Positions 9,383 to 19,796 of a stretch of 64,000 nucleotides of DNA are shown here, one piece after another. A program made the position numbers and the translations under genes. The notes under the pieces were generated by a model, which was not told the DNA's origin, did not search any database, and saw nothing but the letters and a program-made list of their open reading frames with translations. The stretch is from Yponomeuta sedellus (lineage: Eukaryota > Arthropoda > Insecta > Lepidoptera > Yponomeutidae), in contig OW203729.1 in assembly GCA_934045075.1 (NCBI GenBank), positions 11,104,704 through 11,168,703 of the forward strand. Direction: 5' to 3'. Position 1 is the first letter of the stretch; every line of letters starts with the position of its first letter.

Positions 9383-9741
9383 TTAAGGCGCTAGGCGGTG
9401 CTAACTAGGGCCACCAATGGAAAAACATAATATCTTATTTTATAACGCGTCTGTAGAAAAAGAGAACTTCATAAATTTTAATGAATATAGTAACTCTTTT
9501 TAAATCTAGTTACAAGAACCGAGGTTTAAGAATCTAGGACTTTAAAGCAGTTTTGCCAAAAACGGCCGTTCTTAGGTGAAATCGATTAAAGTCCTAGGTT
9601 GTTGATCCTAGATTATAGACTGCAGGTTCTAAAAATAGTTGTCACAGTTTTTAAGATTTATGATGTTCACTTTTAGAAAAAAAGTATTATTAAACAAGTT
9701 ATGCTTTTTATTCCATTGGTTAGCACCGCGTAGTGCCTTAA
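9383..9741. mobile_element. Foldback MITE, family M1
   Basis: Terminal TTAAGGCGCTAGGCGG at the left and the inverse TAGCACCGCGTAGTGCCTTAA at the right. The central palindrome around AACGGCCGTTCTTAGG is flanked by ATCGATTAAAGTCCTAGG. Confidence 0.75.
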
Positions 9742-10607
9742 ATATTTAATTTCAGAACTCAGTAGCCTCAGTTGGTCGTTTGGTGGTGACGTAGAAAAAA
9801 AAAGTGTTTTGTATATAATGTTTGTATTACAAAAGATATGGTTATCAAAAACCGATTTAACTTTTTTTATAGCAAGCAAAATTAAAATAGGTACAAGCAT
9901 TTTTCATAATCAATTATAATATAACTCTAACCTAGACACATTCTTTTTCGCCCTTCGCCAGTTTTCGACTCAATATGCAGATTATTACCTTTAAAGTAAA
10001 AAATATTTTATTATATTGATTAAAACAAAGTGTAGTATCTCGTGGAAAATAGACATTTATCGACAAGTCAAGCCAATTTAACTCTTGGATCTGTAGTCGA
10101 GACTAGTGGCAAAGAAACTCCACTCTGATCCCCTTTTCCCAATGAATCTCAAACTCTATACAGGTGGGCAGGAATGTACATAACGCTTTGGGCCCTGTGA
10201 GTACTATCAATAAATATCTCCACCACGCCTTAGTCCACCTGCGTCTCATCGCCCACCTAAATCAGCCCATCCTTTACTTAAATTGTTAGATAGCGTATTA
10301 CCTAGATGGCTAGTATGCTCACTAAAAGCGTGTCATCATCATTTATTTACCGGACAATGCCCGTAGTTTAAGCACGATTGCTAAGCTACATTGAAATACG
10401 AAGGAAAAACGAATCAAAACGATTCGACACGCCTTTATGGCCATTTTATTAGGAGACACCATGTCTAGGTTTATCCGGTATACATTCAGTAATATGCTAA
10501 ATTTTATTTTAGGAAAGGACAAAATTTTAAAAGTTTAAAGATTAAATGAAGTGTGAAAATCAGGTTTATTTTCTCTTCGTGTAGTGTTAGTATGATTGTA
10601 CAAGTGT

Positions 10608-10870
10608 TAGGTTTTTTTTATGTAGTCCATATACGTCCCATTGCATGGCACAGGCCTTTTCTCGGGATGAGAGGAGAGTGTATACCACCGCAGAATGGCA
10701 ATTTCAAGCGCTGAGGTTTTTGAACACCTCAGGCTTTGAAGTTTCGTCACGATGATTTATTTCACTGTTTGCGAGTGGTATTGCTAATTTAATTTCACCA
10801 GTGCACATAACATAGAAAGCAAATTCATTGCTACATACCGGGATTCTAACCCACGACCTCCCGGCTGGGA
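10608..10870 (-). mobile_element. S4 SINE, minus strand
   Basis: Contains CGTCCCATTGCATGGCACAG, GGCAATTTCAAGCGCTGAGG and a partial tRNA-like head with CGGGATTCTAACCCACGACC. Same order as the S4 copy at 1612-1867; head truncated and no clear TSD. Confidence 0.65.
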
Positions 10871-11045
10871 ATATATTTTTCTATCTTTTAAAATTATTGT
10901 ACCAATAATTTTTGTTTTTCACAAGCAAAGTAATATTTGCGCACCCTGACGGGTAGAGCATGCTTGTACCATAATATTAAGTTACCACCTACATGATATG
11001 TAATTACCATGCTTTAGCAAACAAATTATTCTATTCTATTCTAAT

Positions 11046-11290
11046 AACTGCGTCGTTGTCTAGCGGTATCACGTCTTTTTATTACCCGCCATTGACCTGG
11101 GTTCAATTCGACCTGGGGGCCGCTGTAGATTAGTACAAATGGCCTCAGTCTGAGTGTATTACCGTGTTTGTGATGTCCTTGCCTGGTGTTACCATACCAA
11201 AGTATCCTAGTTTTGGGACCAGCGATAGTGTTCTGTGGTATTATTAATATTATACAAGGTATGGTGCACAAAGTGACCTGTGAAAGTGAA
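11046..11290 (+). mobile_element. tRNA-headed SINE, family S3
   Basis: tRNA-like head (GTCGTTGTCTAGCGG ... GGGTTCAATTCG), body GGCCTCAGTCTGAGTGTATT, TTTGTGATGTCCTTGCCTGG and GTTTTGGGACCAGCGATAG. The full-length match is 48020-48232 on the other strand; 3' fragments recur at 16700, 25370, 30430, 39225, 52110 and 58862. Confidence 0.7.
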
Positions 11291-11557
11291 TGAGCAAACA
11301 AATGATTGTCTTAGTCTGAATACCATAGGTACTTACTTCACTAACTTTCCGACACGTATACAGTCACGAGCACTAATATGTATGTACTTCAGTACCTTGT
11401 CAAAGTCAAAATAGTCAATTTCTCATTCATCAGGCAAGAAGTGCCTATTGTGACAAGGTTCTAAGGTGTTTACATGTTAGTGCACGCAACGGTACAACAT
11501 CTGAGTAATTTAGGGCATAGGACTAGACAATGCAAAACGAGGCTTTAACAATAACAT

Positions 11558-11637
11558 AGTATAGTACAGGTCCTCCGGAACTTAGCACATTTAAGTGAGT
11601 ATAGTACAGGTCCTCCAGCACTTAGTACATTTAAGTG
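11558..11637. repeat. 40-bp tandem duplication
   Basis: AGTATAGTACAGGTCCTCC begins both units (11558 and 11598). The second differs from the first at four positions by eye. Confidence 0.85.
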
Positions 11638-11899
11638 CAAAATCGGTAAATGTTAGGTTTTATTAACAATTCTAATAAGTCTAAGTTTAAAAAGTACCTA
11701 TAAAAGCTTAAAAAAAGTCTTCAAAAAATCATATACCTAGTTTTCTTACATCTATCTAGTTTTTAAGTAATTTCCTAATTTATGTGAAAGCTGTGTACAT
11801 TTATGGAATATACATCAAAACTTTCCGTGTTGTGCCATAACTAGTCGTAATGTACAATGTACATTGCACCAAATCAATAAATAAATGAAAAGAAATACA

Positions 11900-11965
11900 G
11901 GCAAAAGTAGGCCAAAGTTAGTACTATAGGCGGCATTATTACTAAATAATAATTTCATCCAGACC
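11900..11965 (+). repeat. Family R fragment
   Basis: GGCGGCATTATTACTAAATA followed by AATTTCATCCAGACCACC, the conserved right part of family R. Confidence 0.5.
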
Positions 11966-12120
11966 ACCATAACAATTGTAACGGTTCAACAAACTTTACT
12001 CACAAGGGACCGTCACGCTTTTTTGGCTCAATTTAGCGAAGTAATTTTCACATTTTAATGCTAGTGTAGATGTACCTACAAACAGTTCATACCATATATA
12101 ATAATAATTGTGTTTTTCAG

Positions 12121-12345
12121 GGCAACTACGTGCCGCGCGAGGAGGTAGCGGTCGGCTCAGGCACGGAGGCGGCGCAGTTCGACCTGATCTTGTGCCTTTC
12201 CACCACCAAGTGGCTGCACCTGAACTGGGGCGACGCGGGCCTGAAGCGGGCCTTCCGTCGCATGTTCAACGATCTGCGCCCCGGCGGGAAGCTCGTCCTC
12301 GAAGCGCAGAACTGGGCCAGCTACAAGAAGAAGAAGCGGTTGACG
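12121..12345 (+). CDS. bin3: Bin3/MePCE methyltransferase, exon with the [10 protein letters not shown] motif
   Basis: 75 codons, phase 0 at both ends (CAG acceptor, GTGAGC donor). It encodes [45 protein letters not shown] and [16 protein letters not shown]. The KWxHLNWGDxGL block is the most diagnostic Bin3/MePCE signature and lies at the methyl-transfer site. RPGGxLVLE is the strand-turn of class I methyltransferases, followed by the Q-x-W-x-SY substrate segment. GC content rises sharply relative to the surrounding intron, as expected for an exon. Reading past 12345 gives no family similarity, so the ORF extension to 12450 is intron. Confidence 0.95.
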
Positions 12346-12594
12346 GTGAGCGTTCGGTGGCATTCACCGCTGATATTAAAAAATAACAAATTAAAATCTT
12401 GGTCCAACTTAAAGGCCCCTCAGATCCCACACAATACGTTTCAAAAGTAATAAGCCGAGTTGTGATCGTACTAATGAAGATATCAAGTTAAAGATATTTA
12501 TTTACTAAAGAGATATTTGAGTGGTTACAATACTTGGGGTATCCAATAAAATATAGTCGTGTGATTAGTTTCTACGAAGTCTTCATCATCATCA

Positions 12595-12760
12595 TTATCA
12601 TCAACCCATTATGTCCCCACCCAGGGGCACGGGTCTCTTCCCTAAGGAAGGTATAGGCCATACATAATCTTTTATCTATCTACTCCACCACGGGAGCCAA
12701 GTCCAAATTGGTGGAGAGCCGACTAAGACTTGGCTTAACGAAGTCTTTAGTCGGTTCTAA
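12595..12760 (+). repeat. Family K fragment
   Basis: CCCATTATGTCCCCACCC, GGGCACGGGTCTCTTCC and TACTCCACCACGGGAGCC are diagnostic words of a repeat with about ten copies in the window (best preserved at 27110, 33365 and 37220). Confidence 0.65.
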
Positions 12761-13376
12761 TTTCTCTCGTAAGAGAGAAAGTACGTAAGTATAATGTTAT
12801 TCTCAGTTGTAAAGTGTCTTTGCGATCCGGAATGTAGTATGTGAATTTAAAACAAATTGTGTTTGTATGAGAATTGCTTCGTGAGGGGGTCTCTTAACTG
12901 AATGCAAATCACCTAAGGGGCGAGCCTTACGGAGCCCTCATACTTCCCAAGGAATGGACCGATGTTAGAACCGCGGAAGCTGTTCAGAATTGTACTGAAC
13001 AGAGAACGTTGTAACGAGCTGACTGCCAACCCCTGATGGAGATCTCCATGTGCTTCGAGGCACCTTAAAAATAAGGAACATATTGATAAAGTTTTAATGT
13101 TATCAGGGCGTTTTGGAAACGGAAATCGCCTCGTGAGGCATCATCTTTAGTTATCAACCAATTCGAATGTGGGAAAATTTTCAAGTATAAAACTTATAAT
13201 GTGTTTTTGTAACCATATAACGATGTGGTCGTTAGGGGAATAACTTATTTAAAATAGAAAAATAAAACCCAGTTAACATCAATTTCAACAGAGAATTTGC
13301 ACTTATAAAATTGCGGTGTTGAGGCCAAGATAATTTATAAATAATGTTTACAAACATGTCTTCGACTAATACTTTT

Positions 13377-13491
13377 TATAATATAATAACCAGTCAATTC
13401 AAATTGGTCGGACTTTTCCGATATAACAACACCCGTAAGTAAATCCGGACTAAAAGTCTACAGTCAATTCATATTTACTGGTTATATTATA
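13377..13491. mobile_element. Small MITE with inverted ends
   Basis: TATAATATAATAACCAGT at the left and ACTGGTTATATTATA at the right, with a second inner pair around CAGTCAATTCA. A related inner piece (CCGATAAAACAACAACCG) is at about 15660. Confidence 0.65.
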
Positions 13492-14109
13492 GAGTACACG
13501 TGGTGCACATAACGCGCCTTATATGAATGGTGTATTTATCGGTAGAAATCGTTTAGGTGTCTGAAAAATCTAATAACTTTTATCTTTGTGGAGTAACTTA
13601 ATTTTTTGGATTTTTTGAGGCATCCCAAAAATACATTTTTCTATAGGTATCTACTATAAACGTTGTCATCCCAAACTCAGTTTGACGCAAGTACCCCATT
13701 GAAAGTAATTGTGAGGTATACTTATTTCGAAAAGGTTTTGGATGACATTGAGCGCATAGAGCATGTCCTGAACACAGCCTGTCACAGCATACCACCAAGT
13801 GCCATCAAGTACCGACATGACACCTATTAAAAGTTGTTATGCACCATTGTAATACCCGAAGACGGCGGCTTCGAGACAAATTAAATATATATTTTTAAAC
13901 CATTTTTTGAAAAAAAATTAAAAGCAAGTATGTGACTCTTCTACGGTGTGAAGTCATCAAGTGTCAAAATTAAGTTGGAGTGACATTGTATTTATACCAT
14001 AAATGACATAGAAAAATTGAATACCGGCCAAGTCGTATGTCACACTTGCGTTGCGCCTGATTTGTATTTTAACGGTTTTTCTAACACGTGATAGCATTAT
14101 TTGCAATAA

Positions 14110-14205
14110 TTATTGAAGAAAGAGAAACCGCGAAGGATGGCGCGATGGGGAAAGGGCCTATACCCATCAGTGGGCAGATGTGGGCTGATGATGATGATGA
14201 TTAAA
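14110..14205 (+). mobile_element. LINE 3' end with (GAT)n tail
   Basis: AGGATGGCGCGATGGGG, GGGCCTATACCCATCAGTGG and a terminal GATGATGATGATGATT. Same ending as at 2165 and 60838. Confidence 0.6.
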
Positions 14206-14399
14206 ATATTATTAGTTGTAGAGAAAAGTATTTATTACGGTTATTGATCTTTTGACATGTCATCAATCTCTAATGAGTTGTCTATCTTAGGATTGGAATA
14301 AGGCTCGGTAAAAAAACAGTAAAACGTTACTTCTCTGCCACAAAAGTAAAAGGAATTACATTTATTTTTCTTCTACATCTATGTTCTCTCTCGTTCCAG

Positions 14400-15008
14400 C
14401 CAACCATTTACGAGAACTTCAACTCGATCGAGATGTTCCCGAACAAGTTCCGCGACTACCTCCTGTCGCCCGAGGTCGGGTTCAGTAAGTGCTGCATCCT
14501 GGGTGTGCCGCAGCACGCCAGCAAAGGCTTCCGGCGGCCGATTCAGCTGTACATCAAGGGCGACTTCACCCCGAGCAAGGCGCGCTGGTCTGACGCGTAC
14601 GCCCCCTCCTCGCACCACCGGCCCGAGGCCGAGCCTCCGCGCCGCACCGTCTACGCGCCCGTAGAGCCCGCTTACCGGCCCAGCGACGAAACGCCTTCTT
14701 GCGGCGCCGCCACGCCCTACTCCCCCAACCTGGACTGCTGCGCCGACGACTCGCCCTTCTATAACCCGCGCAGCGATTCCTACGCGCCCTCGTACGAGCC
14801 GCCGCGGCCTACCGTGTACGCCACGCTTGGCTCGCCCATGGGCGGCGCGTCGCCCGCCGCCTCGCCCGCCGCCTCGCCCGCGCCCGCGCCCGCTGCGTCG
14901 CCCGCGCCCGCCGCCTCGCCCGCGCCCTCCGCCTCACCCGCTCCCGCCGACCTCACGGCGCGCGTGTACCTGGCGCCAACGCCGCCCCATCGGGCCCTCG
15001 AGGAATGA
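14400..15008 (+). CDS. bin3: Bin3/MePCE methyltransferase, last exon with Pro/Ala-rich tail
   Basis: Starts in phase 0 after TTCCAG and ends at TGA 15006-15008 (202 residues). Residues 1-56 finish the Bin3 domain: PTIYENFNSIEMFPNKFRDY, LLSPEVGFSKCCILGVPQHA and SKGFRRPIQLYIKGDF, matching the RPxxLY ending of the family. About 146 further residues form a low-complexity extension, with two related modules (SDAYAPS...EPPRRTVYAP and SDSYAPSYEPPRPTVYATL) and then SPAA/SPAP repeats at about 14838-14946, ending ADLTARVYLAPTPPHRALEE. Vertebrate MEPCE, as I recall it, ends soon after the core. The tail is very GC-rich and probably disordered. Confidence 0.93.
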   Translation, partial: PTIYENFNSIEMFPNKFRDYLLSPEVGFSKCCILGVPQHASKGFRRPIQLYIKGDFTPSKARWSDAYAPSSHHRPEAEPPRRTVYAPVEPAYRPSDETPSCGAATPYSPNLDCCADDSPFYNPRSDSYAPSYEPPRPTVYATLGSPMGGASPAASPAASPAPAPAASPAPAASPAPSASPAPADLTARVYLAPTPPHRALEE

Positions 15009-15955
15009 ACTCCGCGAACACCGCGAGTGCACCGAGTGATGTGCAGCGCACACACGAACAGTGCTTTTAGAAGATCTAACTGTAATGTGAATATCGTTTT
15101 AGATTTTTAAGCATTATGTCTCCATAAGTTGAAAGTATTTTATAATGTGTATTATATGTACTCGCGTAAGTATTACTGGATGTCGTGTTTTTTTTCACAT
15201 TCGCCCGAGCCCGTCTTCGTAGTGTATTTAATTAAGTGTTTTAGCCTGGCTAGTTAATGGCGCTCCGTTTTACTTTACTATCCTATAAAGAAACCCCGAT
15301 TGCGTCATAAAACACGAGCGCTCTCGTGACATTACGGTCCATTCACTTAAGTAGGAATCACGTAATCCATTCCACGCTCAAGAAGATAAATTGATTTAAT
15401 TTCAATTATATGACGTAGCAGATTTTTTTATCACCTTGCGGGCGGGAAGTTTGCTACGTTATTTTCAGCTAAATTGCTTAGTATGTCATTATTGGCAATG
15501 GACTACCCCATCAACTTATTTTTTGTCGACGTGGGAAAGTAAATTTCTGCTAAGCTGTTAATCTGCCACGTATTGACTTGTATCTGCCCGCTCGGATGAA
15601 GCGTTTACTTCGAAATTAACATAATGAGCATTCATCAAGAACACCCGTATAATCACTCTTCCGATAAAACAACAACCGTACATAAGTAGATCCGAAATAA
15701 ATGTCTACAAGGTGTTGTGCTTACGAAAGTTTTAGTTCAAAAATTCATCAAGAACATATCAAAAAATTATTAGGACAAAGATGAAACACAGCCTGAGGAA
15801 TTAGTTTTCGATTTCGACGCCGTCCCTGATGATGAAGTTATGAATTACTTTTCTTACATATGTTATGAGTATTCATATTTGCACAGAACAAGGTCGCCAG
15901 TTGTATTCTGTATCTTTGCTTTATGTGGTGTACAATAAAATATATTCCTATTTCC
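15009..15955 (+). other. Probable bin3 3' UTR
   Basis: No frame continues after TGA 15008, and the first good AATAAA on this strand is at 15934, giving a UTR of about 930-950 nt. The GC content falls to intronic level. It has a short relic (CGATAAAACAACAACCGTAC) near 15660. UTR extent is inferred; no transcript evidence is available. Confidence 0.5.
15934..15939 (+). promoter_or_regulatory. Candidate poly(A) signal for bin3
   Basis: AATAAA in GTGTACAATAAAATATATTC, about 925 bp after the stop, with T-rich sequence following. No earlier AATAAA was seen after the stop codon. Confidence 0.5.
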
Positions 15956-17561
15956 TCTTAATTTGCAATAATTAATGCCTCTCCTATGTTACAAACCTAT
16001 TGAAGTACATGAGTATAGGGCACTTCCAGTAAGCACACGAACGAAGTCTCCAACAAAGTCTTAGCCAACAATACTAACCCAAATGATAACTCTATACCTA
16101 CTCATCTATACGGCAGAGCTTAGTAAACATCCCGCTTTCGCACATAATACATACGTGAAAAACTACATAACCAAGGCTTATTAGTTGCAGATACAAGTGT
16201 TAACACCTATCACCGTCATTGGATCGCAATCGCCAAGGAACCTTATAACGTGAACCTTCACACATAACTTCAAATGGAATTAAGTATTTCAATTCAATTT
16301 ATTTCAACGTAAAGAATTTAAGTAATTCTATTTGCTGAATATCAATGTAAAATTAAAGTGAAAGCCGCTGCGTTCGGTCCGTAGTGTAGTGGAAAAAAAG
16401 GCACCGGGAAAAAAACTTAACTCCGACCTTCTTTTCTCAAGTCATCTTAATTGAATTGGAAAGCAACAACTGCAACGACAAGGGGCGGTGGCTTCCAATT
16501 ACCAAAGGTCAATGCATACTTAAATGGAAACCTGGGCTTAGTAAACAAACCTGACTAGGTATATACGTAGTTCCGGCTGACAGCTGGTCACGTTTTCAAA
16601 AAGGTAAGTGATAAAATACGGAATTAGTGGAGCAAAGTGAGAAATACAGAGGCATGTGGTCTCGCTCACTCATCCTAACGGTCTTAATTATTGTAAAAAA
16701 AGTATACAGGGTATCCTAGTTGAGGACCAGATCAAGTGATTGTCTTGTGTGAAAGTTATATTAGAATAGAATGTTTCGTTATCAACCCTTGTACTATGTC
16801 TCCACTGCTGGGGCACGTGTCTCTTCCTGCATCGCAGGAAGGTTAGGCCATACTCCACCAATAATGTTTATTTAGTATAGAATGGAATAATATTTATTCT
16901 GATTATATTACGATATTACCTACATGCTTTTCTAAAATTTGACTTTACTAGACAATAAAATTACGAACATTTAAGACATATTTTTGTTATTCTAGTTAAT
17001 CTGATTGAGGTGGTACAACAATGTTTAATTTTACAGAAATAATTTTCTGTATAAAATTGATCGTTGAAAAAAAAAACTACTTAAAATGTACGTAAAAAAT
17101 GCGCTACAAATAAAAATGTTTTCTTACAAACAATATCAGGACGAAAAGTGAATCAAGTAAAAAGTGGGTCAAGCGCCAGCCAACTCCATTGTTCTTTTAC
17201 TTGTTAACCTTATCGAACGACAGAAATTTAAATACATAACTTAATAAAAAAAAAAATTTCAGCAATAACCTACATCCTATCACTTAGAATTTATTTGGAT
17301 TCGTAGTTTCAAACGGAAGAAATCACGAATATTTACAAATTACAGGTACAATTACTGTTAATTTATAAAAAATACTCTTTATAATAATGAAGGAAACATT
17401 CCCTCAAAATATTGCTAACCACTTTAAAATCACGCTGTATCTCTGTATGTGGCTGGTGTTAGCGAAGAATAAAATAGCAACTAGGTAATGCTGGCAGCGA
17501 ACGGTTTTCTGGGTCTGGGTAAGTTCACAAATAACCTTTAATAATGGAAAAAACAACGTAA
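15956..17561. other. Intergenic, mostly anonymous
   Basis: No gene-like frame. Short repeat scraps only: an S3 3' fragment at about 16700-16765 (GGGTATCCTAGTTGAGGACC, AAGTGATTGTCTTGTGTG) and a K fragment at about 16780-16862 (TGTCTCCACTGCTGGGGCAC). Confidence 0.45.
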
Positions 17562-17706
17562 ACAGAGAGTATTGTAAAGAGGTTCGAAATTTCACTGATG
17601 CCGGTGAGTCGCCCAGTTGGCAGAGCGCTGGCACGGTTAGCCAGAGGTCGCGGGTTCGAGTCCCGGCGTGGGTGGAATTTTTAGCCTCCAAATAGGTTTT
17701 TAAAAT
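17562..17706 (+). mobile_element. S1 SINE
   Basis: ACAGAGAGTATTGTAAAGAGG start, tRNA-like block at about 17606-17673 with a 4-bp deletion in the D-arm region (GCCCAGTTGGCAGAGCGC), B-box GGTTCGAGTCC and the AGCCTCCAAATAGG end. Its antisense reading gives the spurious peptide THAGTRTRDLWL. Confidence 0.8.
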
Positions 17707-17716
17707 AGAAAAAAAA

Positions 17717-17935
17717 ACATATAAAAAGTTTTATAATACGTTTTTATCCAAAAGCGCACACGAGAAATCTTGACAACTATTTTTAGAACCTACATTTCTG
17801 ATGTTCACTTTTAGATTAAACCGTATTATAAAACAAGTTATGATTTTTTCCCTTGGTGGCGCTGTTAACACCACGAGGCGCCTTAACCTTAAGGGGCGAC
17901 CTGGCGGCCACTAGCGCCACCAGTGATTAAAATTT
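17717..17935. mobile_element. Foldback MITE M1, internally deleted, next to a second M1 end
   Basis: Half-element from TTTTATAATACGTTTTTATC to the terminal GGCGCCTTAA (about 17889), followed at once by another family end, TTAAGGGGCGACCTGGCGGCC. The two ends abut head to tail. Confidence 0.65.
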
Positions 17936-18309
17936 ATTTTTAAAATACATTTTTGAAAAAGTGAATATCACAAATTGAAGTTCCGTAGTTGTCTTATAAT
18001 GCTCGCGCTTTGATAAAACTTATTAAAAAAGGATATATTATTAGTTTATTACCAATACATTGGTCAGGTTCAGGGCCGAGTTTTATACTATATATTCGTA
18101 GTTTATTATGATAATTATTAATATTATTACAATTCATTATTGCACCGAGTAAATATTATACAATAAGCGGGCGGGCTTAATACCTACTAATAAGTATTTT
18201 ATTCTATCTAGCCAACCAATAGGTGACGGGAAAACGTGAAAGGGAAAAGCAATCATTCAATGTACATTGCGTATATTTTCTTACTTGTTGATTTGTGGGT
18301 TACTCGATT

Positions 18310-18460
18310 TTGTATACCTCATACCTCATATCATAATACCTCAGCGCTTGAAATTGTCAATCCGCGATGGGCACGTAACGTAACGCACGTAACGTGCCCA
18401 TCGTGGATTAGTAGTTTGCCAATAGATTCCCTCTAAGAGAAGGAGCGTGCTCTGCAGTAG
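18310..18460 (+). mobile_element. S4 SINE 3' half with internal palindrome
   Basis: CCTCAGCGCTTGAAATTG and CTCTAAGAGAAGGAGCGTGC are S4 body words. Between them lies an inserted inverted repeat built from CGATGGGCACGT and its inverse. Confidence 0.55.
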
Positions 18461-19369
18461 GACGATGTTACGTAGGACGGTGATGAAAATAAACTATTTT
18501 GAAATGTACATCGATTTGTCATTAGTAAACTGTGAATTGTCGTTCTATGAAACTGGCGCGAGGTAGCCCCTTAAAGTTGCACGTGTAAACGTAATCCGAA
18601 GAGATAAATCAACATACAACATCGACAATGGTTCTCAAACCGGGTCTGCAAATTCAAATTAAACACCGGCCAAGTGTGAAACAGTCTACGCGCTTTACAT
18701 ACCTACTAACAATGTTGCAAATTTAAAAAAAATGATTTTCATACACACAACAAAACTATAAGAGTTACTTATTGACTACGGAATCCTAAAAAGAAATATT
18801 CGTTACAAACTGTTTTATAATAATAATAATAATGTAGCCTTCTCACGGAGAGCGGGTACATAAGAGTATAAGCATGAAACTGTATTATTTACAAAAAAAA
18901 ACACACAAATCCTTAAAACACTCTCCAAACACACTCCAAAAACGGCAAAAAGCTGGTTTAGGCCGATCCGCAGTGTTGCCAATTTAAGTTACATAGATTC
19001 ATACCTGATGCCCGGGGATAGGCAGAGCCAATTAAGACTTGCCACGATCCTGACAAACTCCTCCTGATCGGAGATGTATTTGTTAATACAGCCCCAGATA
19101 CTCTTTTCCTTTTGACATACCTAAATATAATGTAATGACAATTTAAACTCCAGAAGGTTGAGACACTTATGGATTTATTTGAATTTAGCCACTTAAAGTT
19201 GCACGTGTAATCTTAATCCGATAAAAGTAAAGTTATTACTTGGAGATACCAGATGTTTCTTATGCTCCTGCGAAAGCTCGCTGAGTGGAATTTTGTTTAT
19301 TATCGTACTACTTTCCGATCGATGGAGTCTTTAAAATAATGAAACAATAGGTCGGCTAACATATATCTG
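18461..19369. other. Intergenic, anonymous
   Basis: No convincing frame or complete element. GATACCCCGGGCATCAGG-like and GGCAGAGCCAATTAAGACTTG words near 19010-19050 may be a decayed LINE 3' end of the type at 30785. Confidence 0.35.
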
Positions 19370-19525
19370 CAAACGCAGCGTTGGACGAACAAGATTGACA
19401 GAAGATCTCATCCAAGTGGCAGAAAAACTTTGGATGCAAGCCGCTGCGAACCGGTCTTTTTAGAAATCCATTAAGGAAGCCTATGTCCATCAGTGAACTT
19501 CTTGTGGCTGAATGATGATGATGAT
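19370..19525 (+). mobile_element. LINE 3' end with (GAT)n tail
   Basis: Reads as a degenerate ORF2 C-terminus (RTKLTEDLIQVAEKLWMQAA) followed by TATGTCCATCAGTGAACTTC and GATGATGATGAT. Confidence 0.6.
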
Positions 19526-19645
19526 ATCGGGGCGCCGGCCGACCGTCGGGCTCCCAAAGTGATGGAGTATGGTCTGACCTTCCTACGATGCAGGAAGAGA
19601 CCCGTGACCCAGCAGCGGGGCCATACAAGGGTTGATATCGATCGA
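19526..19645 (-). repeat. Family K fragment
   Basis: GGAGTATGGTCTGACCTTCC, GATGCAGGAAGAGACCCGTG and GCAGCGGGGCCATACAAGGG match the inverse of the K left end. Confidence 0.65.
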
Positions 19646-19796
19646 TATCGATACAAAACACAAAACTTTGGCCTTTGCATTTGCGTAATGAGATGATTTA
19701 TATAGGTTCAGTGGCACCCTCACTCACACTAGAAGTGATGACTCGGACGCTGCAGTGCCTGGGACTTTGCTTTTTATACGGAGTAGGCTTACCTGG

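Larger units (their letters stand above)
7502..12120 (+). other. bin3 intron 2 (4,619 bp)
   Basis: GTAATT donor, TTTTTCAG acceptor, phase 0. It contains an S1 SINE 32 bp after the donor, a short Helitron with a (TA)n run, M1, S3 and S4 copies and a 40-bp tandem duplication. Around 8100-9020 and 9745-10600 I see nothing nameable beyond weak inverted repeats such as ATCGATGCATC/GCATCGATGCAC near 8340-8370 and CATATGAC/ACGTCA pairs at 8700-8885. Confidence 0.85.
12346..14399 (+). other. bin3 intron 3 (2,054 bp)
   Basis: GTGAGC donor and CGTTCCAG acceptor, phase 0. Holds a K-family fragment, a small MITE and a LINE (GAT)n tail. A hairpin AGCTGTTCAGAATTGTACTGAACAG lies near 12990; the first 20 bases of it are AGCTGTTCAGAATTGTACTG. 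Confidence 0.85.

Noticed and set aside
14780..15055. Frames of 70-91 codons overlapping the bin3 tail on both strands
   Set aside because: GC-rich shadows of the last exon. Only the phase-0 frame continues the Bin3 domain.
17404..17691. Minus-strand frame with THAGTRTRDLWL, and the plus-strand frame 43234-43551 with THAGIRTRNLWL
   Set aside because: This peptide is a known read-through of the tRNA-like SINE head, here S1, in antisense. It is not a protein domain.
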